Assembly: GCA_037957365.1 (NCBI GenBank)
Contig: JARHVA010003525.1
Coordinates: 494,501-558,500, forward strand
Length of the DNA stretch: 64,000 nucleotides
Direction: 5' to 3'
Source: Torreya grandis
Lineage: Eukaryota; Streptophyta; Pinopsida; Cupressales; Taxaceae
Both the position numbers and the translations under genes were made by a program. Below, in pieces: positions 37,535 through 48,751 of the stretch (position 1 is the first letter of the stretch; each line of letters opens with the position of its first letter). Under the pieces are notes generated by a model. The model was not told the origin of the DNA. It worked only from the letters and a program-made list of their open reading frames with translations, and did no database searches.

Positions 37535-38884
37535 TTAAGGGTTGAAAAGCTTTAGATGCTGCCCATTGTGAGGTAGTGTAAACTGCGTTCCATCTTTATA
37601 CTCCAGCAAAAAGCTGGCTTCGCCACAGAGCTGCGAAATGGTGAACGGACCCCTCCACAGGGAGTCAAATTTGCCGTGCATCCCTTTTGGTTCACGCCGT
37701 TTGTCCCATAACAAGACTTGATCTCCGACTTGGAACTCACGCGCTTTAGCTCTTTTATCAAAGATTGCCTTCACCTGGTTTTGATGTTCCCTAATCCGAT
37801 CTACCACCATAACTCGTTGTTCATTCAGCTCCGTCAGATACATGATACGCTTGTCAACTAAACTTTCAAAGGTCGAGTCTTCGATTGCTTTGGTTAACCT
37901 GAGTGCTGGTAGTTCAAGGGTGATGGGGATTTCTACATTTCGTCCATATAGGAGTTGGAAAGGTGACATACCTATAGCTCTTTTAGGTGTTATCCTGTCG
38001 GCCCATAAAGCATCATACAAAGCTTTGTGCCATGTTCTCTGGTTGTCGTCCACCAACTTCTTGATGATGGTAACCAGGTTCCTGTTACTTGATTCTGCTT
38101 GTCCATTTCCCTGAGGGAAATAGTCTGAAGTGTGAGACAAGGTAATCCCATAGTGGAAACAAAATTGAGTGATTTCATGTGATGAAAAGTAGGCCGCATT
38201 ATCCGTCACAATTTTTAACGGAACCCCAAACCTGGAGATGATATTTTCTTTGAGGAAGATGCATACTACTTCGGATGTAGCATGTTTAGTTGGTTTGGCC
38301 TCCACCCACTTAGTAAAATAGTCTATTGTGGTGAGGACATAATCATGTCCGGTGCTTGAATATGGGTTAATTGCACCAATGAAATCGATACCCCACTGTT
38401 GGAACGGTTCATCGATCACAACTGGCTTGAGGGGCAAAGCAGGTAGCTTAGGTTTTTCGATGAATTGCTGACATAGCTCACACTTACGCACCCATTTGTA
38501 AGCATCCTGAAAAAGCGTAGGCCAAAAGTACCTTGCTCGTAGAATCTTGTGTGCCGTCACCGGTGCAGAGAAATGTCCTCCACAGGCCAAATTGTGGAAA
38601 GATTCTAAAAGTTTTTCTTGTTGAGCTTTATCAACACAATGAAGAAATGCCCCATCCAGGTTTCTCTTGTAAAGACCATGGTCCCATAGAACATAACCAA
38701 CTGCTTTTAATTTAACATTCCATTTTTCTTTAAAAGAAAGATGAGGAGGGCATTCACCATATGTTAGGAAATAAGCAATGTCAGAAAACCACTCATCAGT
38801 AGTGGCGACAAAGAGAACTGTGGGCACGCTTTCGATATCTTGATCTTCATTTTTAAATTCCTCTGGAGTGTTGTTGGCGATCAA
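37535..38884 (-). pseudogene. gypsy-2 integrase (open segment, 449 codons)
   Basis: This DDE integrase joins the cDNA to host DNA, and it is the longest undamaged part of pol. Counting from the first codon of the open segment, the zinc finger is H97, H104, C135, C138 (HHCC). The catalytic triad is D167 (WGIDFIG), D228 (IVTDNAAYF) and E264 (GNGQAESSN), with the typical 35 residues between the last two. The C-terminal region has RAKAREFQVGDQVLLWD and then GPFTI, a usual gypsy integrase end, without a chromodomain. It ends LKLFNP about 190 bp before the 3' LTR. The stop at codon 1434 of the polyprotein lies just upstream. Confidence 0.95.
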
Positions 38885-39352
38885 TTAGCAAAGGCCCCGT
38901 CCCCGTATGAGCTTGGTTGGTTTGATGTCTAGATCGAATTCTTGAATTTTGGCAATCCAGTTACCCCTCTTTGTACCGAACTCTTGTTGAGTCAAAATAG
39001 ATTTTATTGTTGTATCTGGTACGAGGACTTTAGTGTGAGAATTCAGGATATAAAACTTGAAATACTTGACAGCCTTGACCACGGTGTATGCGTGTTTTTC
39101 TATAAGGGAATATTTCAACTCGTGATTTTTGAGTGGGCAGCTCATGAACAAAATAGGAGATTTTGCATTTTCTAAATTGGACTGAACCAAAATAGCTGAT
39201 AGTGTATGCTCAGAGGCATAACTATATATTTTGAAACTTTTAGTATAGTCCGGACAGACCAAGATTGGTGCCCCTGCAATTGCTTCTTTAATTTCTTTGA
39301 ACGCTGCTTTGCCCTCGACAATCCACCTAAATGTGGCATTGCTCTTCATCAT
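38885..39352 (-). pseudogene. gypsy-2 gypsy-type RNase H
   Basis: This is the tether-RNase H block after RT, beginning near FRWIVEGKAAFKEIKEA. The first catalytic position, normally within a TDAS-type motif, reads YSYASEHTLSAILVQ, so the Asp is replaced by Tyr. Later blocks (SLIEKHAYTVVKAVKYF) keep the fold's glutamate. This fits the known erosion of the original RNase H in Tat elements once a second RNase H was gained. Stops lie on either side (39506-39508 and 38885-38887). Confidence 0.85.
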
Positions 39353-39505
39353 GTTGACAATGTGACGGGTTTTCTCGGCGAATTCAGGAACAAATCTCCT
39401 AAGGAAATTGACCTTCCCAAAGAAAGAATGAACTGCGGTCTTGCTGGTAGGCAGAGTAAGTTCCTGAATGGATCTAACTCTTTCTAAATCAATTTTGATA
39501 CCTTC

Positions 39506-40330
39506 TCAGGACACTATGTGTCCGAGAAGCTTCCCTTCAATTACTCTGAAAATGGATTTCTTTGGGTTTAACGAGATGCTGTTTTGACGACAGCGCTCTA
39601 GTACTCTTTGCAAATGGTGAACATGCTCGGAACGCTGTTTTGAAAATACCGTCAAATCATCTAAGTATACTACAATGAATTTTCCCATTATATCTTTGAA
39701 AGCGAGATCCATAGCCCTTTGAAAAGTAGCGCCTACATTTATCAGACCGAAAGGCATCCTGCGGTAAGCGAAAGTACCCCAGGGTGTGGTGAATGCTGTC
39801 TTATGTTGATCTGCTTTTCCGACCTCCACTTGATTATAACTTGAAAAACTATCAAGCATTGATAACATTTTTGAACCTGTTACCATCTGTAGGACTTAAT
39901 CCATAATGGGAAGGGGGTAGTTATCTTTTAAGGACAACTGATTTAAATTCCTGAAATCTACACAGATTCGAATCTCACCATTTTTCTTTCTGACGGGTAC
40001 TATGTTAGCAACCCAGGTTGAGTGATGGATCAGAAAAATTATCCGAGCATCCAGCATCTTTTGTATCTCGGATAAAATAGTATCTGAGATTTTTGGATTA
40101 TACTGCCTGGATTTTTGTTTATAAGGCACAGAGTTGGCTTTCAGGGGGATGTCATGACGGATGTCATGTGGCCTGAGAGATTTTAGGTCATCATAAGAAT
40201 AGGCCAACACATCCCTATATTGACAGAGTAAACTAGCAAGCTCAAACCTTTCCTTGGAAGTGCAGCATTTCCCAATGTTTACCATCTTAGGGTCGTGCTT
40301 GGTTCCCAAGTTGATTTGATCAAAATCTGA
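39506..40330 (-). pseudogene. gypsy-2 reverse transcriptase
   Basis: Conserved RT blocks are read in order: VPVRKKNGEIRICVDFRNLN (about 39950-40010), a stop at 39896-39898, SFSSYNQVEV, AYRRMPFGLINVGATFQRAM, and the catalytic VYLDD box at about 39655-39670. They are followed by LNPKKSIFRVIEGKLLGHIVS and a TGA at 39506-39508. All three RT aspartates are present. The region upstream (40330-40600) is the linker after the second RNase H and carries two more stops. Confidence 0.95.
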
Positions 40331-40606
40331 AGAAGAACTTGAATCTGTTCGTCGTTGTTTGACAAACCGGTCATGGTCATCGAATAGCTTCTCTAGGGAA
40401 ACTAAACCTTTGAAAATTTTATTCCTCTTGAGCTGCAGCAAATCTTCACCTGTATGGGCCTGGGTTTCAGGGGTTAGTCCATACTCCAGGGGCTTACTGC
40501 CTTCGAAACACAATTGTTTGAAAGTGTCCTTTCACTCCAAGAAAGTGATGATTTGATCATCATTATTAAATACTTGCCAGTGGTCAACATTGTCTGGTAC
40601 ACTTGG

Positions 40607-41060
40607 TCAGAAGACCAACTCAATAGTATACTTATCTCCCTTGAAATCAGGATGGGGAATCAGGAGAGTTGCAGAGACAGCTAATGCGTCTGCTCGATCA
40701 TTGAATTCCCTCGGAATAGTGGAGATATTGAAGGCATCGAAGTCCTCAATATGATCCCATACCTGATTGTGATAATGGCGCAACCTCTCATTTTTGGTCT
40801 GATAGAGGTTCCTTATCTGACAGACTATCAACTCAGCATCTCCTTTAGCATGGAGTTTCCTTACGCCCTTTTCTTTGGCAGCCTGTAGTCTGAGCAATAG
40901 GGATTTGTATTCGGCTATGTTGTTAGTATTATTGAATTGTAATTTGTAGGAAAAAGGAGTAATTTCTCCTTGAGGGGACACCAACACAACTCCCGCTCCT
41001 GATCCAGTAGAAGAGCAACTGCCGTCGAACTCCAAAGTCCACAGCTCATCAGGTATTACT
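40607..41060 (-). pseudogene. gypsy-2 second (archaeal-type) RNase H, placed before RT
   Basis: Within the 279-codon open segment starting at 41443, the RNase H domain begins at WTLEFDGSCSSTGSGAG (about 41040). All four catalytic acids can be seen: D140 (FDGS), E178 (AEYKSL), D202 (KGDAELIV) and D252 (NDRADALA). This is the archaeal/plant-type RNase H that Tat elements carry in addition to the gypsy one. In this element it is fused behind the protease and precedes RT, while the decayed gypsy-1 in the same window has it after the gypsy RNase H. With the gypsy RNase H damaged, this would have been the working copy. Confidence 0.9.
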
Positions 41061-41179
41061 TTTTCCATACAAACTTTCCCATTTCGGGGAAAAGATTGTT
41101 TTATGTGTTCATTTTGCTTGGGCGTCCCATCCTTCGCGTCAGTTGAAACCAAAATCAAATCATCACCCGTAGGAGTTTC

Positions 41180-41860
41180 ATCGAGTGCACTGCGGGTCTC
41201 GTCTATGGATAAGAAATAAGTGCCCATGCCTGATGACTCAAATAAAATCTGAGCTTCAGGTGCTGTGGAACGGGTAACTACATAACTGGCTTCTTTCTCA
41301 GGAAGCAATCTTTTCATGACGCCTTGCACCAGAATCCTTGCTTCAGATAGGTCTATGCTTAACTCGCCTCCAACATCTTTACAAAAATTCCGCCCGAGCA
41401 GGATACCGTAAGATGCTGGAACATCAGCTACTAGAACTATCATTTTAATTCACTTTTCTGGAAAAGCTGTGAAGGCGTATTGGGCATCTTTTATTTGGCC
41501 AAGGAGGGGAACTTGCTTGTTTTCCATGGAAAAACACCTCCCAAAAGTTTTGGTCAAAGTTAAGCTGAGAGAATCTGCTACTTTTACAGGCATGACGTTA
41601 TCTGAAGCCCCGGAGTCTATAATGCAGTTACTCAGTTTGAAACCATTTATAAGCAGAGAGACATAAAAAGGTTCTATTTTTCTGAGAGTGATGGGAGGCA
41701 TCACAACCAGATTATTTTGGGCTGGTTTATCTTTGGGGAGAGCCGGAACAACTTTCGAAGGATTTTGTCCTACAGGGATAGCTTTATTTTTAACATATTC
41801 CGCTAACCTATCAAGCTGTTTTGGGTTAGCTCTCAAATACTCAACCTCTGTCATTTGAAT
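41180..41860 (-). pseudogene. gypsy-2 aspartic protease
   Basis: The active site reads IIDSGASDNVMPVKVADSL at about 41580-41640, with the catalytic Asp and the usual SGA. The fold closes with SYGILLGRNF near 41380-41410, the counterpart of the LLGRPW block. A TGA at 41450-41452 separates the two halves, most simply a former Trp codon. The segment from about 41060 to 41330 is a poorly conserved linker to the RNase H. Confidence 0.9.
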
Positions 41861-42082
41861 CTTAGTCTTTTTGGCATGATCAATAATATCAAATGATTGG
41901 AAGGTGGTTGCAATAGAAAAATGAGCAATCCCCTCATCAGAGACTTTGACAGGTTCTTCATCGGCCTGAGGAGTAGGAGGGGAGGATATTAAGTGATCGA
42001 GAGCAGCTACTTTTTTATGAGTTACCTGATCTTTTGATTGCGGAGGTAATAGAGTCCCACGTTGGGCAATGAAAACTGCTGG

Positions 42083-43186
42083 CTAGAGCTCGTCATCTGC
42101 TTTCCCTTTGTCAGTGCGTGAAGCAGATTGATTTTGAGACCTAGTAAAGACAGCATAAGCTCCCTTTGAATCTTCCCCCTTTTGTCTGGCTTCATCTTGG
42201 TAATCTAGGAAACCGATACTGGAGTCACCAGCTAATTCCTCATCCTGTTCATTAAAGAGGTTAGCACTTTCTGATTGATCTAGCTGAGGCTGAAAAGAAA
42301 GGTCGTGCTCAGCTTCTAGGTATCCAACCGCTGAATTTGTAGGTGCTGCTTCAATGGCTAATCTCCCTGCAGGGGGAGGTAGGCGATTTGATTGTCCTTG
42401 GGTTCGAGCAGTATTACTTTGATATGGCTGATTCTGGAATGTCCTCCTGGGTGCATCTCGATAGGTAGGGGCAGACGGGCCTTGAGCAATTTGTCTTTTT
42501 AAAGCAATCAGTTCATTTGTTAATTTTTGCACCATAGGATCAGTAGTGCCCGTGGAGGAGTTTTCAGCCAGTGAGGGGTACTTGTTTTTACCAGAGTCTT
42601 TCCTGATTTTGCCTGCCAGGATAAGATCATCTTCAATCTCGATGGCCAATCCTTGAGCCAGGGCTAGGTCCATAGGGCCAGCTCGTCTCAACAAAAAACT
42701 TACTTCGGGGAGCTATGAGTTGATAAAAAAGCATTTGAGATTCTCCGGCGTGGGTTGAGCCACAGTAGGAATTCGATTTCTTAATTTGTTGAACTTAGCT
42801 ATGAAATCCCTCATGGGTTCCTAGGATTCTTTTTTCATCTGTGTTAGCTGAGATAACAAAGCATGTGCATCTTCAGCGGGTTTAAACCTAGCTTCGAATT
42901 TGGACTTGAGCATATCCCAGCTTGTTACTGACCCAGCCTACAAGTGATAGAACCAATCCACAGCGGCACCTTGTAAAGTCTTCACAAAAAGTCTTACTAC
43001 CACATCTTCAAATTCAACCCCTATTACGCCACATGCTATGGAGAAAGCATCAATATGATCATCAGGATGAACCTTTCCATCTCCAAAGAACTTAGGAAAT
43101 TTTTTTCTAGAACTACGAGGTAGCTCATGCAGAGGTGGGGTTAAATTAAGAGGACCGAAAGAATTACCCGACGGGCCTTGAGCCAT
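42083..43186 (-). pseudogene. gypsy-2 gag
   Basis: The capsid-type (Retrotrans_gag) region runs from about codon 30: KFFGDGKVHPDDHIDAFSI, then LFVKTLQGAAVDWFYHL, a stop, and SWDMLKSKFEARF. Stops lie at 42938-42940, 42821-42823, 42713-42715 and 42083-42085. The C-terminal third is polar and Gln/Ser-rich (QNQPYQSNTARTQGQSNRL) and has no CCHC zinc knuckle that I can see, unlike many gypsy gag proteins. The start ATG lies about 480 bp downstream of the primer site. Confidence 0.9.
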
Positions 43187-43665
43187 TATGATAAGAGGAT
43201 GAAAAGGTGGGATAACAAACCTTGGTGGAGTGTTTATAGGTAGGTGGCGATTGACAGCGGGAAAAGGAGTTCTACCTTGTGAGGGTGACCTAGCAAGGCT
43301 AGAAGGAACACTCCTAGACCATCGAAGAGAAGTTGATGGGGGAAACAGATCAAAATTACTCTATTGCGCCAATTCAAACACCGGGTCAACAACACCCTTA
43401 GATCTCTGACCTCTGGTGTAATGTGGGGTTGCCAGATTTTTAAAACAAAATTGAGACCGAAACCACTTCAAGTTGAAGCTTGAGGCTCCAAGATGTGCGT
43501 TCTTCCCAGCAGCTCTGGTTTTGCAGACCAGATAATATAAAGGAGGCAACTGGTAAAGCTAAAACGATAATGGGTAAGACATGAAATGGAGTCACCAGAT
43601 TATGCAATGGAGAAGGGTAGGGACTGCTTCAATCTGAAACTTGAGGTTTCAGACTACACATTCGG
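43187..43665 (-). other. gypsy-2 5' leader between primer site and gag
   Basis: About 480 bp of non-coding leader, the expected place for packaging signals. No structure stands out. Confidence 0.7.
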
Positions 43666-43683
43666 TCTCCAGCGGAGTCGCCA
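43666..43683 (-). other. Primer binding site of gypsy-2
   Basis: The minus strand reads TGGCGACTCCGCTGGAGA, six bases after the 5' LTR end. TGGCGACTCC-type primer sites are typical of Tat/Ogre elements; I recall tRNA-Arg as the usual primer but cannot check it. The element at 57.7 kb has a close variant. Confidence 0.9.
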
Positions 43684-44460
43684 AAAAACTGTTGGGTGAT
43701 TATTTTGTCATCAACTAACTGATGGCAAAATGAGGATATCAGCCACATCATAAGGGAGATTTACACCAAGAAGAGGGTGGCTTTTACAGATCTAGATGAG
43801 GTAAATCTCTCTTCTCATCAAGGGGAGGTTTCCTATCAGTATTTGCGTGCTATAAGTATGTATATAATTAAGCAGAAAATAACACATGGGGGTGGTATAA
43901 CAGCATCTATTTCTCTTTTTTCAGAAGTAATGTATAAAGAACAAAAGGGAGAAAATCTTGGTCTAATGCTAACAACATTCCTCTTCTTTCAGGAACGGTA
44001 TTAAACAGAGAGCGAGAAATCACCTGAAGTAACAAAGGCACAAGAACGCTCACGCAAGCACAAAGTCTTCCGTAGCTTCTCCACGGATTTGGAACAAGTA
44101 TAACCGTAGAATAAAGTGAAGCACAAAGTCTTCCCCTGAAACTACAAAAGATAAAAGAATCTCAAAGGTAAAAGCAGCACAAAGTCTATCTTCTACCCTC
44201 TAGAAGCACCCTCAGATAATAATAACACACCCACTTGCTTATTAAATCAGATAAACAAGATGTTACCAGGAAAAAGACATAAGAATTATTTCCTAAATAA
44301 CACAGACAATCTCAATACAAAGTTTGAAATAACCTGCTTCTCATTCATTCAACAGAATATGATTTACAAATTTGAGCACAAAGTCTCAAAAGTTGCTTCA
44401 ATTGCAGCAGAGTGTTTGCTATTGAATTTTCCAAGATGTTATTACAAATGAGGTCTCCAC

Positions 44461-44468
44461 TATATATA
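44461..44468 (-). promoter_or_regulatory. TATA box 2 (probable genomic RNA promoter), 5' LTR
   Basis: TATATATA in the context CCCTATATATAGTGG lies about 188 bp after the stop of the LTR ORF and 770 bp before the LTR end. A start about 30 bp further on would give a compact R-U5 and put the whole extra ORF in U3. A TTTTGTAATATGTAAT-like stretch between the ORF stop and this box could serve as a polyadenylation signal for the ORF transcript. Confidence 0.6.
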
Positions 44469-44655
44469 GGGAGAAAGTCCTCAAAAAATAGAAAATAATA
44501 AAATATAAAATATCTTGGTCAAAGATGACTCATCTTTGACTTTTAGATATTTTCCAAAAATATAATATTCGTAATTACATATTACAAAATTGCACGCATT
44601 CTGTACAAAATAGAAATGCATAAGGATAGAAGAAGAGGGAAGGGAAGAGAGAGTG

Positions 44656-47600
44656 TCAATTCTTGCTGCCGGATTTCTTTAGATGAGCATCGTACATGGT
44701 GATTGATGCCTGAATTCTTACGCTATCCAGTGCAACTGCATTTTTGGAGACGACCCTTGATCTGATTAGTGCGTCTTTTAATGCTGTGATGGCTTTAGAG
44801 TGGCCAGTTAACCTAGATTTTAAATTCTCCAAAGTCAACTGAGCATCCAAAATGCTGTCTACTGAAGTCATGGAGAAAGACGCACCTTTGAAATCCCTTT
44901 GGATCATCTCTTCAAAATTCTGAATCATTTCATCTGCTAGAAGGAACTGATGATTCTTAGAGGTCAAGTCGCAGGGCAGCTCTTTTAATTTATTCAACAA
45001 GCTCAGGTCACTTTTATCACTAGCTTCTTTAAAAGCTTTGAGATCATCAATTAGATCTTTGAGTACCTGGATCCTGAAGATCATCGCCTCCTTGATCTCA
45101 ACATATGAATCCTTGTTGGGGATGACACCGATAGATACCAGGGTACTCTTTTTTAGATCCTTCATTTCCTTCCATCTATCGAGATCTTTCTCCAAGCCAT
45201 CAATCTCCTGAGAGGTATAAGAGACAAAACTGTCTACCTGAGCTTTCAAACTCTTCATTTTCCTTGTTCTTTCCGCAACTTTAGATAGCAGAGAGATTCC
45301 CTGATTATGCATCCTATCAATATATTCCTCCATTACTTTTCCCTTCAAATAAGTCTTTTCAGCTTTTTGAATGACTGAATCATCCACAGAAAAGGCCTCT
45401 GGAGTTGCTGCTTCAGGTGGGATGGTGAATCTTTTGATTATTGCCGTTAATTGCTCAGCCTTGGCTTTATAAAAATCTTTCATCTCCTTTTCTTTGTCAA
45501 ATTTTTGGACCATAATGTCCATTGCCGACTGAAGATCACTCTTCGCACCTTCGTGTGTAACCTTGCCAAGTTCAACACGAGAAAAGGAATAACTGCTCAT
45601 TTCAAAACCCTCAAGGGTTGCGTCTTGTGGGGGTTTGGCAATTTCCAGAAATTTTTGCCCCTTTTCCTCGACTAACTTGGAGAGGATTTTCGGCTTCTTG
45701 GGAGCTTTTGTTTTAGCCGGCACTATTTTGCCGAAATTGAATTCTTCTGGGGAGATGGCCCTTTTCTTTCTCTTTGGTGTGAAAGCAGACATCCAAGGTG
45801 GGAGAGAAGTACCTGTTGTAACAATAGTTGCCTCCGCCGGTGTCATGGTAGCGGCTTCCACGCTACTGGTGGTAACAGTAGTCGTAGTTGGAGTGACCGG
45901 CGAGACTGTTCCAACTGTTGATTCAGGATTAGGCACAGGGCTTGGTGGCAGGTTAAAAGATGGAGATGATAAACTTGGAATGGATGCAGAAGAGCGAGGT
46001 GAACCTGCTGAAGGATCTTGTGGATCACCAAAAACAACCTTGGAAGGGGAAGCGGCTCCGAAGGATGGAACGCTGATGGGAGAGATAGGAGAAGTGGGCA
46101 TCGTAGGAGATTGAGGAGGAGGAGAGGAGCTCTTAATCGATCGTACTTGTCCCGTTGAGGTTGGAGACCCCATTGGTTGAGCTGCCTGTACCCCGGGACT
46201 TTGTTCTTTGGTTCCCTCGGCTGCTGCCTTAGGCTCTTGAGCTAACCTAGGCTTCTTGGATACAAAGACGATCCTAGGCTTGTGAGGTTTAGAAGATGAA
46301 GGGACGTCGTCTTTGTTCTTGGTTCGGCTTTCTGCCTTTCTCTTCATCTCTGCTTGGTATTCAGCCTCTGACCCTATGATGAATTCTTTTAAGGTGATTC
46401 CATTTGCTGCCAACCAACTATTGGTGTTAGCCAATACTGGTTCGAATCTTTTCCTTAGAGAAGTCAACTCTTTTTGAGACCAGTTAATCAGAGGAAGAGG
46501 GGAACCGATGACCTTGTCTGTCAGATATCTGCTGTTCACGATATTCCCATCATCAATCAACCCTGAAGGGATCTCAGCAAGCCTGAGGTACTCTATTTGC
46601 TCTAGCGTGAGATGGCAATAGTCCATTTTCCTTACCTCTTCAGCCATCCTCAAATCCACCTAGATGTCCTCAATCATGGGCTCGTGGAACTGAGTCTTCC
46701 TTCGGATTGTCTCTCTGACTCCCCTGTAATCAAATTTTTCCCGCCTTTTGAATGATTTGATATTAACCATCTGCATCTCTGTTTCCATAACCTTGGCCTT
46801 AGTCGATGTAGCAATGGAAAATCTGCCAATCTGGATAGGAAACTTGAAACCAGGTCTCTTAAGCTCCATCTATTTTGAGTGCACGACGGCCAATTGTCGA
46901 CAAAGCTCCATTAGGACCAACCTATCCGAAGGGAATCTAGGGAGCATATAAGGGTATCCTTGATAGAAACCCACCTGAAGATAAGAAAAAGTAGAGAACT
47001 GGAGGAACATGCAGCCAAAACTGTTCACTACTGTCCAAGCCTCGTCTGATATTCTTTTTTGTTCCAGTTGAGGATCAAAGAGACATAGAAATAAGGCAAA
47101 GAATGCATCATTCACTCACCTAAAATGACGTGTTGACCCCTGAAGTGTCAGCTGCAGATAGTATGAATAGACCGGGGTGGTCTTCCTATCCCCCTCTGTT
47201 GTTAAACCCATGAAAGATTGCATGGCAGTAGCTATGTAGACCAGGTACGAGGTCATGTAGAATTTGAAGGAGGTTTGTACCTTGGTCAGCTGCTCATGAA
47301 TAGCATTGCTGATCTGTTCTCCCCAGAAGATGGCCTGTTTGCCTTGCAGGATGATCTTAATGAACGGATACATCCATTCATGGAATTGCGAAGAGGATGG
47401 GAGGCCCCGTACTCTGCTGAGGAGGGTGATTAAGTCACCAACTTCTTCAATGAAGTCACTTCTAGGGAAGCTTTTCGACCATCTGGATAGGCTGGCCCTT
47501 AGGGTTTTTAACCACTTATGGTTTATGACCCTCTTTGCCCTCTTGGGGTCTTTGTCATACTCCCTCTGTGCGTTCTCGAAGTCAATTTGGGTTACTTCGG

Positions 47601-48027
47601 TGGCTGGTGGGCATAGAAAAACTTTGTCGATAAATTTGGGGTCCAACCGAATGATCATGCTGCCATTGGCGTCTGAGACTGATTTGGTCTCTTTGTCATA
47701 GAAGTGCACGCATTGGAGGACAAACTCTGCATGATGGGCCACTACTGGGAAGGCGGCCACCAGGTGGATGTTGCTCTCGATAATTCTCTTTATCCCAGTG
47801 CTGGGATTTGTTGCTTTGGTTCATCCCAGGAATTCGGCCATATCCACGTGGCTGATCTCAGTGTCTCGAATGTCATCGACATTTGAGGTGATTGCCATAA
47901 GCGGGAAGATGCCCTGGTATTTGTACTTCATCGCCTTCGCCTTTGAAAGAGATGCTTCTGTCATGGGGGACGATCTTGCTTGGACGGGAGCAGGCGTGCA
48001 GGAGCTTGCTAAAGGTGCTGCAGCCAT
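44656..48027 (-). pseudogene. U3-embedded extra ORF of gypsy-2, 5' LTR copy (1,123 codons)
   Basis: The ATG at 48025-48027 has good context (AACTATGGC). The frame runs to a TGA at 44656-44658, with only four in-frame stops, at codons 69, 304, 386 and 456; the last 667 codons are open. I do not recognise the protein. Codons 1-68 are Ala/Ser-rich. About 85-600 looks globular, with aromatic-rich blocks such as FHEWMYPFIKIILQGKQ and FYMTSYLVYIATAMQSF. About 600-745 is Pro/Ser/Thr-rich and probably disordered. TPKRKKRAIS near 752 resembles a nuclear localisation signal. About 830-1110 is rich in Lys, Glu and Leu with heptad-like spacing, a likely coiled coil. It is neither gag nor PMD by eye. Tat elements are known to carry extra ORFs, but I know of none lying wholly inside LTRs. 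Confidence 0.85.
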
Positions 48028-48193
48028 AGTTGAAAGGAGAGTGAGAGAGAGGGAGAGCAATTTAAGTGACATAGGTTACAGGAGGTCACTTAAAAAGGCC
48101 AGGACGGGCAAAGGGATGGAAAATGAGGAAGAAAAAGCCTAAAAAGGACAACCCAGAAAAAATCTGGGAGTTAGTTGAAAAAGGGAGGAAAAT

Positions 48194-48509
48194 GCAGGGG
48201 CTACAAAAATCACCGCCCTTGCACGAGGAAGGCAAGGGCAGTGAAAATCGCTGCCCTTGCATGAGGAAAGTAGGGGCGACGATTTTCGCTGCCTTTGCAT
48301 GAGGAAAGTAGGGGCGGCGATTTTTGCCGCCCTTGCATGAGGAAAGCAGGGGCGGCGATTTTCGCCGCCCTTGCATGAGGAAAGCAGGGGTGATGATTTT
48401 TGTCACCCTTGCATGAGGAAAACATAAAGAAAGTAAGGGCGGCAAAAATCGCCGCCCTTACATGAGGAAAAGCCAGGTGGAACGGCGGTAAGGAAATGCC
48501 GCCCTTACG
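48194..48509. repeat. Array of 38-bp GC-rich palindromes, 5' LTR copy
   Basis: The counterpart of 36461-36775, with the same unit order. Some units have changed on both arms together (for example GGGGTGATG with TGTCACCC), so the fold is partly kept. It lies in the presumed leader of the LTR ORF. Confidence 0.9.
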
Positions 48510-48744
48510 AGGCCGCGGGGTAGAGGAAAGAAAAGATAAAAACAAAAAATAACAAGGAAATAGCTAAGCTAGGAAGAAGAGGAAAAGAATAAAACCAAAA
48601 CTTAAAACAAACCCTACCTGGAAAACGTGCGTGCCACAAAGTTAGATCCGCGAGTTGGCACTTCGCAAAGTCGCTTGGAGCGCTCAGGTGCAAGAGGCAG
48701 GAGGGGAGGAGGAAGAAGTGAGAAGAAATGAGGCCCAAATCAGA

Positions 48745-48751
48745 TTATATA
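48745..48751 (-). promoter_or_regulatory. TATA box 1 (LTR ORF promoter), 5' LTR
   Basis: TATATAA on the minus strand, followed by a pyrimidine-rich tract (48660-48730), about 720 bp upstream of the LTR ORF start. The palindromes at 48820-48897 lie just upstream. Confidence 0.55.

Larger units (their letters stand above)
37535..43186 (-). pseudogene. gypsy-2 gag-pol polyprotein (single frame, ten stops)
   Basis: From the ATG at 43184-43186 to the TAA at 37535-37537 all domains lie in one frame, 1,884 codons, with no frameshift. Ten in-frame stops break it, at codons 83, 122, 158, 368, 579, 860, 885, 1097, 1227 and 1434. Each can be explained by one C-to-T or G-to-A change from a Gln, Arg or Trp codon. 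Gag, protease and pol share one frame with no separating stop that looks programmed, so a single polyprotein seems to have been the ancestral product. Parts are described in the following entries. Confidence 0.95.
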
